Shown here: positions 51,947 through 60,272 of the stretch, piece after piece | Position numbering within the stretch: the stretch's first letter is position 1 | How the letters are laid out: every line of letters starts with the position of its first letter | NCBI GenBank assembly: GCA_016721005.1 | Contig: JADKJM010000005.1 | Coordinates: 186,001 to 250,000 of the forward strand | Length of the DNA: 64,000 bases | Direction of reading: 5' to 3' | From: Flavobacteriales bacterium | Lineage (GTDB): Bacteria; Bacteroidota; Bacteroidia; Flavobacteriales_F; PHOS-HE28 | The notes under the pieces: model-generated | What the model was told of the DNA's origin: nothing | Seen by the model: the letters and a program-made list of their open reading frames with translations, nothing else | Databases searched by the model: none | Program-made: the position numbers and the translations under genes

Positions 51947-52548
51947 CAAGGAATGTTGAGGTACTTGTGCGTTTGAAGGGAGATCGTCCAACGCGGGTTT
52001 GCTTTCACGTGTTCCACGACCAAGGGCATCATCTGTTCGCGCTTGCTCCATTCGGGTTGAAGGAAAAGGGAACAACGTTCCGTTGCTGAAGCGGCTTGTT
52101 CCTCGGCCCATGTCAGGTCGTGCTTGTTGAAGACGATCACTTTCAATTCATCGGCGCGCTCGAACGATCCGGGAAGCGCGGCTTTGAACTTCTTCGGGCT
52201 CAGGCATACATGGTGCCATTCGCCGCTGAAAGGGTGCGCGCCGCTCGTTTCGATGTGTGTCCGGAACCCTGCTTCGCGCAACGCAGCGGTCAACGGACCG
52301 AGGTCGTGCATGAGCGGTTCGCCCCCGGTGATCACCGCGATGCGCGCGGGATACTTGGCTGCTTCGGCGACGATGGCTTCCACCGTAATGACCGGATGTG
52401 AAGCGGCATCCCAACTATCCTTCACATCACACCACGTGCATCCCACATCGCAGCCCGCCAAGCGAATGAAGTAAGCGGCATGACCGGTGAATCGTCCTTC
52501 ACCTTGCACGGTGTAGAACGCTTCCATAACAGGTAAAAAGGCAGGCAT
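51946..52548 (-). CDS. queE: 7-carboxy-7-deazaguanine synthase
   Basis: The 200-residue radical-SAM enzyme starts MPAFLPVMEAFYTVQGEGRFTGHAAYFIRLAGCDVGCTWCD, with the CxxxCxxC cluster motif, then ITGGEPLMHDLGPL and HIETSGAHP. It forms the deazaguanine ring for queuosine. The start at 52548 fits the family; the frame upstream runs into the ncRNA terminator. TTCCTTTGC at 52561-52553 lies 4 nt before the ATG, so it is likely transcribed independently of the RNA upstream. It is coupled to the PorE-like gene by TGATG, though their functions do not obviously connect. Confidence 0.93.
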   Translation of the reverse strand: MPAFLPVMEAFYTVQGEGRFTGHAAYFIRLAGCDVGCTWCDVKDSWDAASHPVITVEAIVAEAAKYPARIAVITGGEPLMHDLGPLTAALREAGFRTHIETSGAHPFSGEWHHVCLSPKKFKAALPGSFERADELKVIVFNKHDLTWAEEQAASATERCSLFLQPEWSKREQMMPLVVEHVKANPRWTISLQTHKYLNIP

Positions 52549-52552
52549 GCGC

Positions 52553-52561
52553 GCAAAGGAA
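52553..52561 (-). promoter_or_regulatory. -7-like box of queE
   Basis: TTCCTTTGC on the minus strand, 4 nt before the queE ATG and downstream of the ncRNA terminator. Confidence 0.5.
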
Positions 52562-52579
52562 CGGCTTCGCTGCGCGGCC

Positions 52580-52600
52580 AAAAAAAAGCCCACACAGGGC
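52580..52600 (-). terminator. Intrinsic terminator of the ncRNA
   Basis: On the minus strand GCCC (52600-52597), loop TGTGT, GGGC (52591-52588), then eight T (52587-52580). It lies 31 nt before the queE start codon. Confidence 0.8.
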
Positions 52601-52842
52601 CACGTTCAAGGAACCCATGGTTATCACATGGGCGGGATCGCGATGGTGGCTTCCGTAATCCTCCTGTCCCCGAAGGGAAACACCCGAAGGTGCCTGAGGC
52701 CCGCCGTAGACCACCGAGGGTGCGATCCCTGATGGAAATTGTTGGTTCCAATGAACAGTTGGCCTGTATGGGCTTCTCGTTGTCGTTCGAACCTTGCGGC
52801 CGAACGGTTGATGCATACAGGTGAATGGAAAAGAACGACGGA
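52580..52842 (-). ncRNA. Structured non-coding RNA candidate (6S-like rod possible; family not identified)
   Basis: No protein fits here, but the minus strand folds strongly. In RNA order: CCTGTATG/CATACAGG (8 bp, 52821-52814 with 52770-52763) enclosing a CGTTCG/CGAACG arm; a small GTTC-ATTG-GAAC hairpin; and GGGATCGC (52729-52722) pairing with GCGATCCC (52641-52634). Inside that, GGTGG (52715-52711) pairs with CCACC (52649-52645), with two TTCG-capped hairpins at the tip (CACC-TTCG-GGTG, TCCC-TTCG-GGGA). A CCCATG/CATGGG hairpin follows, then terminator GCCC-TGTGT-GGGC with eight T. A TACATTCGT box precedes it. A rod with an internal bulge and free terminator recalls 6S RNA, but I cannot match conserved 6S residues; RNase P, tmRNA and SRP RNA signatures are absent. 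Confidence 0.7.
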
Positions 52843-52851
52843 ACGAATGTA
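52843..52851 (-). promoter_or_regulatory. -7 box of the ncRNA
   Basis: TACATTCGT on the minus strand, differing by one base from the fabG, sucC and SBBP-gene boxes. No clear TTG element is seen 19 nt upstream. Confidence 0.55.
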
Positions 52852-52905
52852 CCCTCTCAGGGAGGCGGATGCTACGATAGTGGATAACTACTATGCGATC
52901 CGGGA

Positions 52906-53451
52906 TCAAGAGGCCTCGCCCTTCTGCCCTACGAAGTGATCATCCTTCTCCTCGAAGAGGATGTTGAACGTGGTGAGCGAACCGTAGCAGCGTGTGATGT
53001 ATTGCTGCAATTCCACCTTGTCCTGTTCGTTCAACTTTTCGTGTGCGTTCACCTTCTGCTCCAGCACGCGGAAGCGATCGCGGATCATCACGATCTTATG
53101 GAAGAAGTCATCGATCGGGATCTCCTTCCCTTTCAGCGACGCATCGCGTGGTTTGATCTCCAAGGTGCCGCCATCGAACTTCCGCGCCATCTCCACGGGT
53201 CGTTGGGGCATCTGCAATTCCTCCAGGACCTCGCGCAGTGAATCCTTCACATGCTCCATGTCCAACGGCTCCTGTCCGATCTCCACTCCGGGTGCGATCG
53301 TGACCAGGCCAGCGAAGCTGCGTCTGATGGGTTGTTCCCCGTGTTCCTTGAAGAAGACATGGACCGTGCGCGGATCCATGTCATAGACCACGCCGACGCC
53401 CATGGTCGGGTGTTTCACGCGCGCGCCGATGCTGATGTCGTACAGTTCCAT
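52906..53451 (-). CDS. Conserved protein of unknown function
   Basis: The 181-residue cytosolic protein starts MELYDISIGARVKHPTMGVGVVYDMDPRTVHVFFKEHGEQPIRRSF, which resembles the CarD/Tudor-like 'works as a small barrel' N-terminus found in several regulators. The C-terminus is helical (IDDFFHKIVMIRDRFRVLEQKVNAHEKLNEQDKVELQQYITRCYGSLTTFNILF). It follows the GreA-like gene by 1 bp on the same strand, so it may also be linked to transcription, but that is inference. The start at 53451 avoids an Arg/Ser-rich extension. Confidence 0.7.
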   Translation of the reverse strand: MELYDISIGARVKHPTMGVGVVYDMDPRTVHVFFKEHGEQPIRRSFAGLVTIAPGVEIGQEPLDMEHVKDSLREVLEELQMPQRPVEMARKFDGGTLEIKPRDASLKGKEIPIDDFFHKIVMIRDRFRVLEQKVNAHEKLNEQDKVELQQYITRCYGSLTTFNILFEEKDDHFVGQKGEAS

Positions 53452-53452
53452 G

Positions 53453-53917
53453 CTAGAGGATCTCCTTGATCGTGTATAGGGTTCCGTTGAAGTCCACCTC
53501 CTCGCCCACCACCCCACCCGAAAGTGCTTGGATCAGCGGAGCCTTCGTGGATACACCGAGATAGTGCCGCCCGTTCGCTTCGAAATCCTCCACGCTCGCC
53601 GCAACGAGCAAGTTGCGACTGTCGGTATGCACTACCGCGCCGTACTGCACAACCTCCAACCGGATGGACGGGTCGATCTTGTCCAACAGGCTGATGTCAC
53701 GTTCGACATGCTCCAATTGCTCAGAGAGCGACTCCATCAATTCCACATCGGAGCCACGCCGGCTCTCGGTCTGGCTGGCACTCTCGGAACCCTCGCCCGG
53801 TTGCGTCACCGACTTGAGGTCATTGATGCGTTCCCTCAAGTGATCGGCGGTGGATCGCAAATGCAGGCGGGCCGCCTCGAGGACAGCGCGTTTGATCGAT
53901 GTGGGTTCCTTGCTCAT
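53453..53917 (-). CDS. GreA/GreB-like protein
   Basis: The 154-residue protein has an N-terminal helical region (SIKRAVLEAARLHLRSTADHLRERINDL, then a Ser/Glu-rich turn and VELMESLSEQLEHVERDISLLDKI) and a C-terminal FKBP-like domain (LEVVQYGAVVHTDSRNLLVAASVEDFEANGRHYLGVSTKAPLIQALSGGVVGEEVDFNGTLYTI). This is the arrangement of GreA transcript-cleavage factors, but the coiled coil is short and lacks the usual acidic tip sequence, so activity is uncertain. It lies between the M14 peptidase and the unknown gene, same strand. Confidence 0.72.
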   Translation of the reverse strand: MSKEPTSIKRAVLEAARLHLRSTADHLRERINDLKSVTQPGEGSESASQTESRRGSDVELMESLSEQLEHVERDISLLDKIDPSIRLEVVQYGAVVHTDSRNLLVAASVEDFEANGRHYLGVSTKAPLIQALSGGVVGEEVDFNGTLYTIKEIL

Positions 53918-53964
53918 TTCAATCAGGTTCGTGTACCAAAGTAACCACGGCGGCGGTACGAGGA

Positions 53965-55718
53965 TCAATACGATGGATCGGAACCCGGAGGTAGTTGATC
54001 CCAGCCCTTCACACGCAACACCGGGTACTTCCGATAGCTCTTCTCGAAATACGGTGAGCGCTGGTACACGAAGTACAACTGGGCCTGCGGGCATCCTTCG
54101 CGATCTCCGGATCCGCTGCGCGACGAGCCCCCAGTGCCGCCTTCAATGCAGAGTCCTTCTTGAGCAGATCGGCGGCGATGTCCTCGAAGACGTAGTCGCT
54201 GAACCATTCCTTCTGTTGCAGCACGCTATCGAAGAAGCCCCACGCGAAGTAGCTGTCCTCCGCTTCCGGCTCCAGCACCTCCATGACGTACCGATCCGTC
54301 GCTTGCCCGGTCCGGACGAGGTAGTCGCCTGGCCGTGTGGTGTAGCGCTTGGCCTTCGATGAGCAGCGGACGGAGCGATGCGCATAATGTCCTTCGTATG
54401 GTTGCTGGCCCGTCTTCCATTCCGCGATGCTATCCACCTCCACGTTGAATTCGCGAGCAGTGGCGATACGCTCCACCACGACCCCCTGTGCCTTCAACCG
54501 CTCCGCGATCTCCGACCACGCTTGCGGGATGAGATAGCCGACGGGCTTCTGCTTGATCAACGCCGGGCGGTAGCTATCCATCCACGGCACCGATCGGTTT
54601 GTAAGTGAACCGTGATCATAGTAGAGGCGCTGTGATCCGCTCACCTCACTCGGCTTGTGGCGTGCTTCGTAGCCCAACCACGGGATCCGCTCGATCGCGG
54701 TGGTATCAAGGATCCAGTTCAAACCGATCTCCGTCATACTCGCTGTGTTCGCCTTCGCACGGCCACGTGTCTTCTTCAGATCCGTTGCGTGCCCATCCAT
54801 CACGGCCAATGTGGCGAGCATCAACTGATAGGTCGCGTTCACCCGATCCGCATACGGCTTCAGCATGTGGCTCTCGGCAAGGATGCCAATGCGGTCGAAC
54901 AACGCATTGTACCCTGTGCTGTACCGCGGGCTGTCGTAGAATCCCACAAGTCCTTCCTCGGGCTTCTCGCCTTCCATTTCAAAGTACGGACACATGAGGA
55001 TCGTCTTTCGATCCATCCATGCATGGAGTTCCGGGACCATGGTGCGCGACATGAATTGGCCGAGCCCACCGTTGAGTTTGTCCTTCTGCGTGGTGAGCAA
55101 CTCCATTACGTACTGGTGATCGGCACCATCGCTTACGTGCGTTTCGAAATAGATGTCCGGGTCCCAACGGACAAGTGCGCGCTCCATGCTTCGCGCATTC
55201 TCCGAATCCATTTTGATGAAGTCGCGATTGAGGTCGAGATTGCGCGCGTTGCCACGGAAGCCGTACTCCGCAGGTCCGTTCTGGTTCGCGCGGCTGAAGG
55301 ATCCACGTTGCTTCGTACCATTGATGTTGTACATCGGCACGATGCACACAGCGGTATGGACGGTGAGGCCCATGAGCTGGTCATCCTCCAACAACGCTTG
55401 TGCGAGCGTCAAGCTGGCATCCACGCCATCCGGTTCGCCGGGATGGATGCCATTGGTGATCCACAGGATGTTCTTTCCAGCTGCGCGAATGCTGTCCGGT
55501 GTGAAACCGTTTCCATCGCTGATGACGAACAGGTGCAAGGGTGAGCCATCATCGTCTTGTCCGATCTCGATCAGCCGCGCATCGGTGTAGCGCGCATCCA
55601 GTTCGGTGTACCGGGCGATCGCCTGCTCCCATGTGACGGTGGAGTCACCGATGAACGGCTGTTGGGCCGGAACCGTGATCGCGGACGCGAGAAGGAACAA
55701 CGAAAGTGTCACACGCAT
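53965..55718 (-). pseudogene. Secreted M14 zinc carboxypeptidase (single-base frameshift near 54087)
   Basis: From 55718 the protein has a signal peptide (MRVTLSLFLLASAITVPAQ) and the M14 zinc motif HPGE (ITNGIHPGEPDG), the substrate-binding NLDLNRDF, and the late ETHVSDGADHQYVMELL. The frame then runs to DPEIAKDA and slips to a spurious Arg/Cys-rich tail that stops at 54009. In the neighbouring frame the expected C-terminus continues as QAQLYFVYQRSPYFEKSYRKYPVLRV to a stop at 53965. The shift lies in GATGCCCGCAGG (about 54085-54092). It is either an assembly or sequencing error or a real truncation of the last ~40 residues. A GACCTTCGC box lies 3 nt before the ATG (55730-55722). Confidence 0.85.
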
Positions 55719-55761
55719 GGAGCGAAGGTCCGCTTTGGCGCGCCTCAAGCCAAGCGGTGGC

Positions 55762-56823
55762 TCACTGCACCACCAACCGCTTCCACTGCGGCACACCGTC
55801 CATGTACACGCCGACCTGATAGACACCGGCCGCAGCGGTCGGCATGGCCACTTCCAAACGCATCTGGTTGGAATACGCGCGGTCCATCACTTTTCTTCCG
55901 GCGGCATCGAAGACCACCACCCGCACGTTGCTGGTACGTTGATCCAGCAGGATCGCGAAGCCCTCATCCATGCGCGCTGGGTTCGGGACCAAGCGAACGT
56001 TATTCGAGGTCGCGGCTTCGTCCATACCAACCGTTCCAGCGATCGTGGTATCGATGTTCACGACGATCCCGAAGCTCGGCCCCCACGCATTGTTCGCATC
56101 GCGTGCGCGAAGCCAAAGCACGTTCACACCTGCATCCACAGGCGCCGGAATGCTGCCACCCTTGATCGCCTCCAACGCGGAACCGAAGTCGCCATCCACC
56201 GCCAACATGGGCATCGCGTTCCCTGCACCGGGATCGATGTTCACGAAGTACTCGGCGGCGCTCACGCGGATCTCCGGGAAGGTGACCGCGCCACCCAGTA
56301 CTTCCACGATCACGCGGAACGGGGTGCTCCAAACCGTGTTCACATCACGCGCCCTGACGTTCAGCACATGCACGCCGTCCGCAGGAAGTGCCGACGTCTC
56401 CATGGAGATCGCTTCAAGCGCGGAATTGTAATCGCCATCGAAGGCGAGCATCGGTGTGCCACTGCCCTCACCGGGATCCACATCCCAGAAGAACTCGGCT
56501 TCACTTACTTCGATCTCAGGCGCTGTCACAATGGATGGCTCGATCACGATCACCGTGCTGAAGGCCGCCCCCCAGTTCAGGTTCTGGTCCTTGACCCGGA
56601 TCCCGATCGTGTGCGCACCGAGACCGGGAAGCGATGATGTGTTCAGGAAGATGCGCTCGAAAGCCGCGTCGAAGGCGCCGTCTTCTGCGGACATGCCGAT
56701 ACCATTGCCCGCACCGGGATCCGTATCCCAGAAGTACTCCGCATTGTCAACGCGCTGGGCGATCGCCCCACTGAGGGTCAACGCGAGTGCGGCGGATGAA
56801 AAGGAACGTGCGAATTGGCTCAT
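55762..56823 (-). CDS. Secreted T9SS protein with three internal repeats
   Basis: From ATG 56823 the protein is 353 residues with a signal peptide (FARSFSSAALALTLSGAIAQ). Three ~85-residue repeats follow, beginning NAEYFWDTDPGAGNG, EAEFFWDVDPGEGSG and AAEYFVNIDPGAGNA, each with a later HVLNVRARD/HTIGIRVKD strand. The C-terminus is a type A T9SS domain (LVPNPARMDEGFAIL, VFDAAGRKV, GVYQVGV). An upstream TTG at 56838 overlaps the previous stop, but ATG gives the better signal. Likely a surface adhesin or sensor; function unknown. Confidence 0.78.
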   Translation of the reverse strand: MSQFARSFSSAALALTLSGAIAQRVDNAEYFWDTDPGAGNGIGMSAEDGAFDAAFERIFLNTSSLPGLGAHTIGIRVKDQNLNWGAAFSTVIVIEPSIVTAPEIEVSEAEFFWDVDPGEGSGTPMLAFDGDYNSALEAISMETSALPADGVHVLNVRARDVNTVWSTPFRVIVEVLGGAVTFPEIRVSAAEYFVNIDPGAGNAMPMLAVDGDFGSALEAIKGGSIPAPVDAGVNVLWLRARDANNAWGPSFGIVVNIDTTIAGTVGMDEAATSNNVRLVPNPARMDEGFAILLDQRTSNVRVVVFDAAGRKVMDRAYSNQMRLEVAMPTAAAGVYQVGVYMDGVPQWKRLVVQ

Positions 56824-56834
56824 GGACACATGGA

Positions 56835-58064
56835 TCAACGGTCGAACGCAGTTGCCTTCACACGCAAGGTGCTACCCTGACGAACATTGAACGGATGACC
56901 CGTCATGTACACGCGAGCTGCCCCCGTGTGCAACGGATGGAAATTCGTGAGCGTGTATGAACCGCCGTAGGCCCCGGCATCGCCGGTGCTCAGATCCAGG
57001 TCGTAGAATGGCGCGGCCGGATTACCTCCGTTGATCGCTGCCGGTGCATTGAGGAAGGAGCCATCAGGGTTGAAGGTCACTGGCTGGTTGATGGTGTTGC
57101 TTCCTTCGAAGGTGAACCCGGTGGAGATCGCCGTATTGAAGCCTGACTGGACGTGGTTGAAGTACACGTTGATCTGGCCGTTGTTCCCGCTGTCCTTATT
57201 GATCCCGCGGTTGGTGCCCGCCCAAGTGGAGCCGATGGCGTTGTTCATCACCTCCCAAATGGATCCCGTGCTGGTGTTGGCCAAGTTGATCCCGTAGATC
57301 GTGCTGCTACCGGTGTAGCCTTGCACGCTGTTGTTCCAGATCAGGTTCTGCACACCGCTGGTGTTGCCGCCGTACACTTCGATCCCCATCCAACCGTGCC
57401 GGATGAAGTTGTTACGGATGTGCATCACTTGCGCATTCGAACTGATGAAGATCCCTTCATAACCAAGCACGCCTGGATCTTGTTCCCCGATCACATGGCA
57501 CGTATCGTTCTGGAAGACGGTGGAAGAAGGGGTCACGCGCACACCTTCCGCACTCTGGTTGTTGAGAATATCGTTCCCGAGGACATCGCCGAAGTTGATC
57601 CGCACATACCCTGCTTGAAGTGAACAGGATACGACCTCCACATTGAAGGCATCATTCGTGAATGCGATGTAGCCAGACACCAACTGACTGTCCACGACCC
57701 TTACACTCGTGCTCCGCAGAGTTCCTGCGGCGGTTCCGGTGATGTTGCCAGAGGTATTGCGCATACCGATGATGGTGACCTTGCGTCCCACAGCGGGTGT
57801 TACGGTGTAGTTGCCCTGCACCACGAAGAAGTTATTGTCGGCGTAGCTGAGGAACTCCAAACTAGCGGCAATGGTGATGTTCTCGATCCACGGGATATCG
57901 CCCGCGCGGTTCTTGATGATGATGCGATCCCCATCCCCAGCGGCTGTCACAGCAGCGTTGATGTTGGGGTAGGTCGGCGGAACACCGAACTCTTCGACGA
58001 TGCGATCGGTGGCGAAGGCCTGTGAAGCGAAGAGTGAAGCGGCAAGAAGTAGGATCTGTTTCAT
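56835..58064 (-). CDS. Secreted right-handed beta-helix protein
   Basis: The 409-residue protein has a signal peptide (MKQILLLAASLFASQAFA) and repeated short strands with Asn ladders typical of parallel beta-helix proteins (VFQNDTCHVIGEQ, GYEGIFISSNAQVMHIRNNFIRHGWMGIEVYGGNTSGVQNLIWNNSV, YGINLANTSTGSIWEVMNNAIGS). It ends without a clear sorting domain (GARVYMTGHPFNVRQGSTLRVKATAFDR). The next gene, 11 bp on, encodes a T9SS protein and is likely co-expressed. Possibly polysaccharide binding; catalytic residues not identified. Confidence 0.8.
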   Translation of the reverse strand: MKQILLLAASLFASQAFATDRIVEEFGVPPTYPNINAAVTAAGDGDRIIIKNRAGDIPWIENITIAASLEFLSYADNNFFVVQGNYTVTPAVGRKVTIIGMRNTSGNITGTAAGTLRSTSVRVVDSQLVSGYIAFTNDAFNVEVVSCSLQAGYVRINFGDVLGNDILNNQSAEGVRVTPSSTVFQNDTCHVIGEQDPGVLGYEGIFISSNAQVMHIRNNFIRHGWMGIEVYGGNTSGVQNLIWNNSVQGYTGSSTIYGINLANTSTGSIWEVMNNAIGSTWAGTNRGINKDSGNNGQINVYFNHVQSGFNTAISTGFTFEGSNTINQPVTFNPDGSFLNAPAAINGGNPAAPFYDLDLSTGDAGAYGGSYTLTNFHPLHTGAARVYMTGHPFNVRQGSTLRVKATAFDR

Positions 58065-58337
58065 GATCAGGAATGAAGCGGCTAATCTAGTGCGCTTCAC
58101 CATCCACCCATCACACTGCCAAGGCGATCCATCCGGATCCTCAGCAGATCTTGGTGGAAAACTCATCGGTTCGCGCTGCGAACGATCGTTCCGACCGGAT
58201 GGGGCATTTCGCAATTCGCGAATTCTCCGCGTATCGCTCCTTGAAGCGGCCACATGCACACGTCATTTCAGCATGCACGACCCATCCGCAGCAAAGAAGC
58301 ACAGGTCCGGACGAACCTCTACACGGTTCCGTTCCTC
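58065..58337. other. Intergenic, no gene seen
   Basis: This gap separates the beta-helix gene from the MbnH-like gene on the same strand. A TAGATTAGC on the minus strand near 58083-58091 could be a -7 box for the beta-helix gene. I see no hairpin with a T run. Confidence 0.4.
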
Positions 58338-59366
58338 TCAGAAGGGACTGGCCAAGGCGGTGTCGGTCTGGAAGTCCGTATCGGTGAACGTGTTCAGGAA
58401 AGCCACCAGGTGGGCTTTTCGCGCGGCACTGAGTTGGAGCGTGGTGACCTGGCCCGGCTTGGTCATCAACGGATCCAAGCTGGGTGAACGCTTCACCCCC
58501 GCGCTATAGTGCTCCACCACTTCTTCCAATGTAGCGAAACGACCATCGTGCATGTAAGGCGCTGTCAAGGCTATGTTGCGCAGCGTCGGGGCCTTGAACG
58601 CGCCGAGATCAGCAGGATCGCCGGTTACCTCGTAGCGCCCTTGGTCCGCCAAAGCGAAGACGGTATCCAAGCCTATGTTGTGGAAGGCATTATCCGTCAT
58701 CAGCGGCAGGCCATGGCAGTGGAAGCAATCGCCCGCTTCCGTCAAATAGACCATCATGCCGTCCAATTCGTCATCGCTCAACTCCTCGGTATGCATCAGG
58801 TAGCCGTCGAACCGGCTGTTCGCGGATACCATGCGCCGGAACCACTGGGCCAATGCCTTGGCGACCAACTCACGGGTGATCTCGGACCGTCCATAGGCAC
58901 GACGGAACAGATCAGGGTATTCGGGATGGGCCTGAAGGACGTTCACATCCACTTGGAAGAACTCATCCACCTCGAAGCGCATGATATCCTCCAGCGTACC
59001 GCTCACTTTTCCAGTCCACAAGAAGTTCCGGCTCCAGGCCAGGTTCACATGCGCCAACACCGAACGACCCGGATCCGGTACCGTGAATGAGTTGGACTGG
59101 AAGTGGCAGCTGGAGCAGGACCGGCCTGCATGAGGTCCGTTCGTCGAAAGCAGACTGTCATAGTATAGGCGACGGCCCAAGGCGATGCCCTCAACGGTCA
59201 ATGGGTTGTCCGCTGGAACATCCAGCACCGGGAAGTAGTAGGGGTAGGACAGGGTGAATGGGGTGGCCGGCGCCACTGGTGCTTCGAGCTCCTCCTCGTT
59301 CTTATACCGGCACGCCGAAGCACCGAGTAGGGCGACCAGCAGCAGGAATTGTCCCCTCCCGGTCAT
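58338..59366 (-). CDS. Di-heme cytochrome c peroxidase/MauG family lipoprotein (MbnH-like)
   Basis: The 342-residue protein has a lipobox (LLGASAC, Cys19) and two c-heme sites, CSSCH (early, after SLLSTNGPHAGR) and CFHCH (in EAGDCFHCHGLPLM), with the conserved stretch APTLRNIALTAPYMHDGRFATLEEVVEHYS. This is the CcpA/MauG family. Its start overlaps the stop of an MbnP-like gene (ATGA at 59366-59363), the arrangement in which MbnH oxidises a Trp of the copper-binding MbnP. The activity here is inferred from that pairing. Confidence 0.85.
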   Translation of the reverse strand: MTGRGQFLLLVALLGASACRYKNEEELEAPVAPATPFTLSYPYYFPVLDVPADNPLTVEGIALGRRLYYDSLLSTNGPHAGRSCSSCHFQSNSFTVPDPGRSVLAHVNLAWSRNFLWTGKVSGTLEDIMRFEVDEFFQVDVNVLQAHPEYPDLFRRAYGRSEITRELVAKALAQWFRRMVSANSRFDGYLMHTEELSDDELDGMMVYLTEAGDCFHCHGLPLMTDNAFHNIGLDTVFALADQGRYEVTGDPADLGAFKAPTLRNIALTAPYMHDGRFATLEEVVEHYSAGVKRSPSLDPLMTKPGQVTTLQLSAARKAHLVAFLNTFTDTDFQTDTALASPF

Positions 59367-60120
59367 GGCCTGTACTCGATCGAGAAGGCATCCGCAGCAT
59401 TGTCGCGAAGCTGGCCCATGAGCGTGGCACTACCCATGGAATAATTGCCGTTCGCCAGATCGTAGGTGTGCGGTGTGCGGAAGATCTCGTTCAGGTTGAA
59501 GCGCAACACCAGGTCGCCGGACCCACTGGTGATGTTGAATGGCTGCGCGATCACGACCTGCGCCAGATAGGCGCTGTTCCCCACATGCATGGCGAAGCCC
59601 GGGGTGCTGATGCCACTGTCGAAGTGGCCTTCCAACTTGAGGAAATGGTAACCGCCGCCCATGGGATCGCTAAGGCCATGTTCACGTTCTCCATGGTATT
59701 GGGCAGGCCGCCGGTCACATTCAGGTCCGGCGGGAGCCCGAGGAACAATCCCGCCCCACTGTATTCGCCTGCTTGAAGCGTCCCTAGCGTGAAACGCGTG
59801 GTCCCTTGGTCACCGATGTAGTACGGCCCTTTGATCGTGTCGTTCGCTGTCCCGTTCATCCCTTGGAGCACGATCCCGCTGATGTAATAATTCAGGCGCG
59901 TGATACTATAGTGCGTCCCGCTTTCTGTGATATAGTTCATGGTATCCAACAGTGCTGCTGCTCCATCGACATGGTGCTCGATCACCAATTCAGGCGCAGG
60001 CGGTGGATCTGGAACGACCGGATCATCCTCCGTTTCCTTCTTGCAGGATGTCACGTTCAAAATGACTACGGCGAAGAACGCCCAGCGGAGGCAGCAGGAG
60101 AACAGGATCGATGAACGCAT
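59363..60120 (-). pseudogene. MbnP-like lipoprotein with a frameshift near 59668
   Basis: The upstream frame starts with a lipoprotein signal (VVILNVTSC, Cys26) and an Asp/Pro linker, then LVIEHHVDGAAALLDTMNYITESGTHYSITRLNYYISGIVLQ and LGTLQAGEYSGAGLFLGLPPDLN. At about 59665-59675 it shifts; the next frame gives MGGGYHFLKLEGHFDSGISTPGFAMHVGNS and FNLNEIFRTPHTYDLANG, the MbnP C-terminal half, to the stop at 59363. A one-base indel (within GCCTTAGCGATCCCATGG read on minus) joins them. Sequencing error and real mutation cannot be separated here. The family is a periplasmic or surface copper-binding protein partnered with MbnH. Confidence 0.78.
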
Positions 60121-60272
60121 GTTGAAGGGCTTAGGAGTTCCAGTCAGCTTGATGATGTGGACAAATTTATATGATGTATATCATCTTCGTTACGATCGAT
60201 CCACCTAATTTTGACCATACCAAGCCAATTAAGCAACCTCGCTCCGCAGATAATTCACCCCACATCCCCATC
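60121..60272. promoter_or_regulatory. Divergent promoter region between MbnP-like and lysyl-oxidase-like genes
   Basis: This is the most AT-rich short stretch of the window (ACAAATTTATATGATGTATATCATC at 60161-60185 in part), with a 5-4-5 inverted repeat ATGAT-GTAT-ATCAT at 60171-60184. It is a candidate operator for both copper-linked units; no -7 box is clear. Confidence 0.4.

Noticed and set aside
52580..52842. RNase P RNA, tmRNA or SRP RNA
   Set aside because: The conserved GAGGAAAGTCC, tmRNA TTCGATTC 3' end and SRP GGAAGCAGCC-type signatures are not found on either strand.
52549..52851. preQ1 riboswitch controlling queE
   Set aside because: The structured RNA is far larger than a preQ1 aptamer, ends in a full terminator, and queE has its own -7-like box after it.
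52843..52862. TPP riboswitch suggested by CTGAGAGGGTAC
   Set aside because: Only the short CTGAGA word fits; the conserved GGATAATGCC half of the THI element is absent.
56824..56838. TTG start for the gene at 55762 in overlap with the previous stop
   Set aside because: The ATG at 56823 gives a better signal peptide and does not need a rare start codon.
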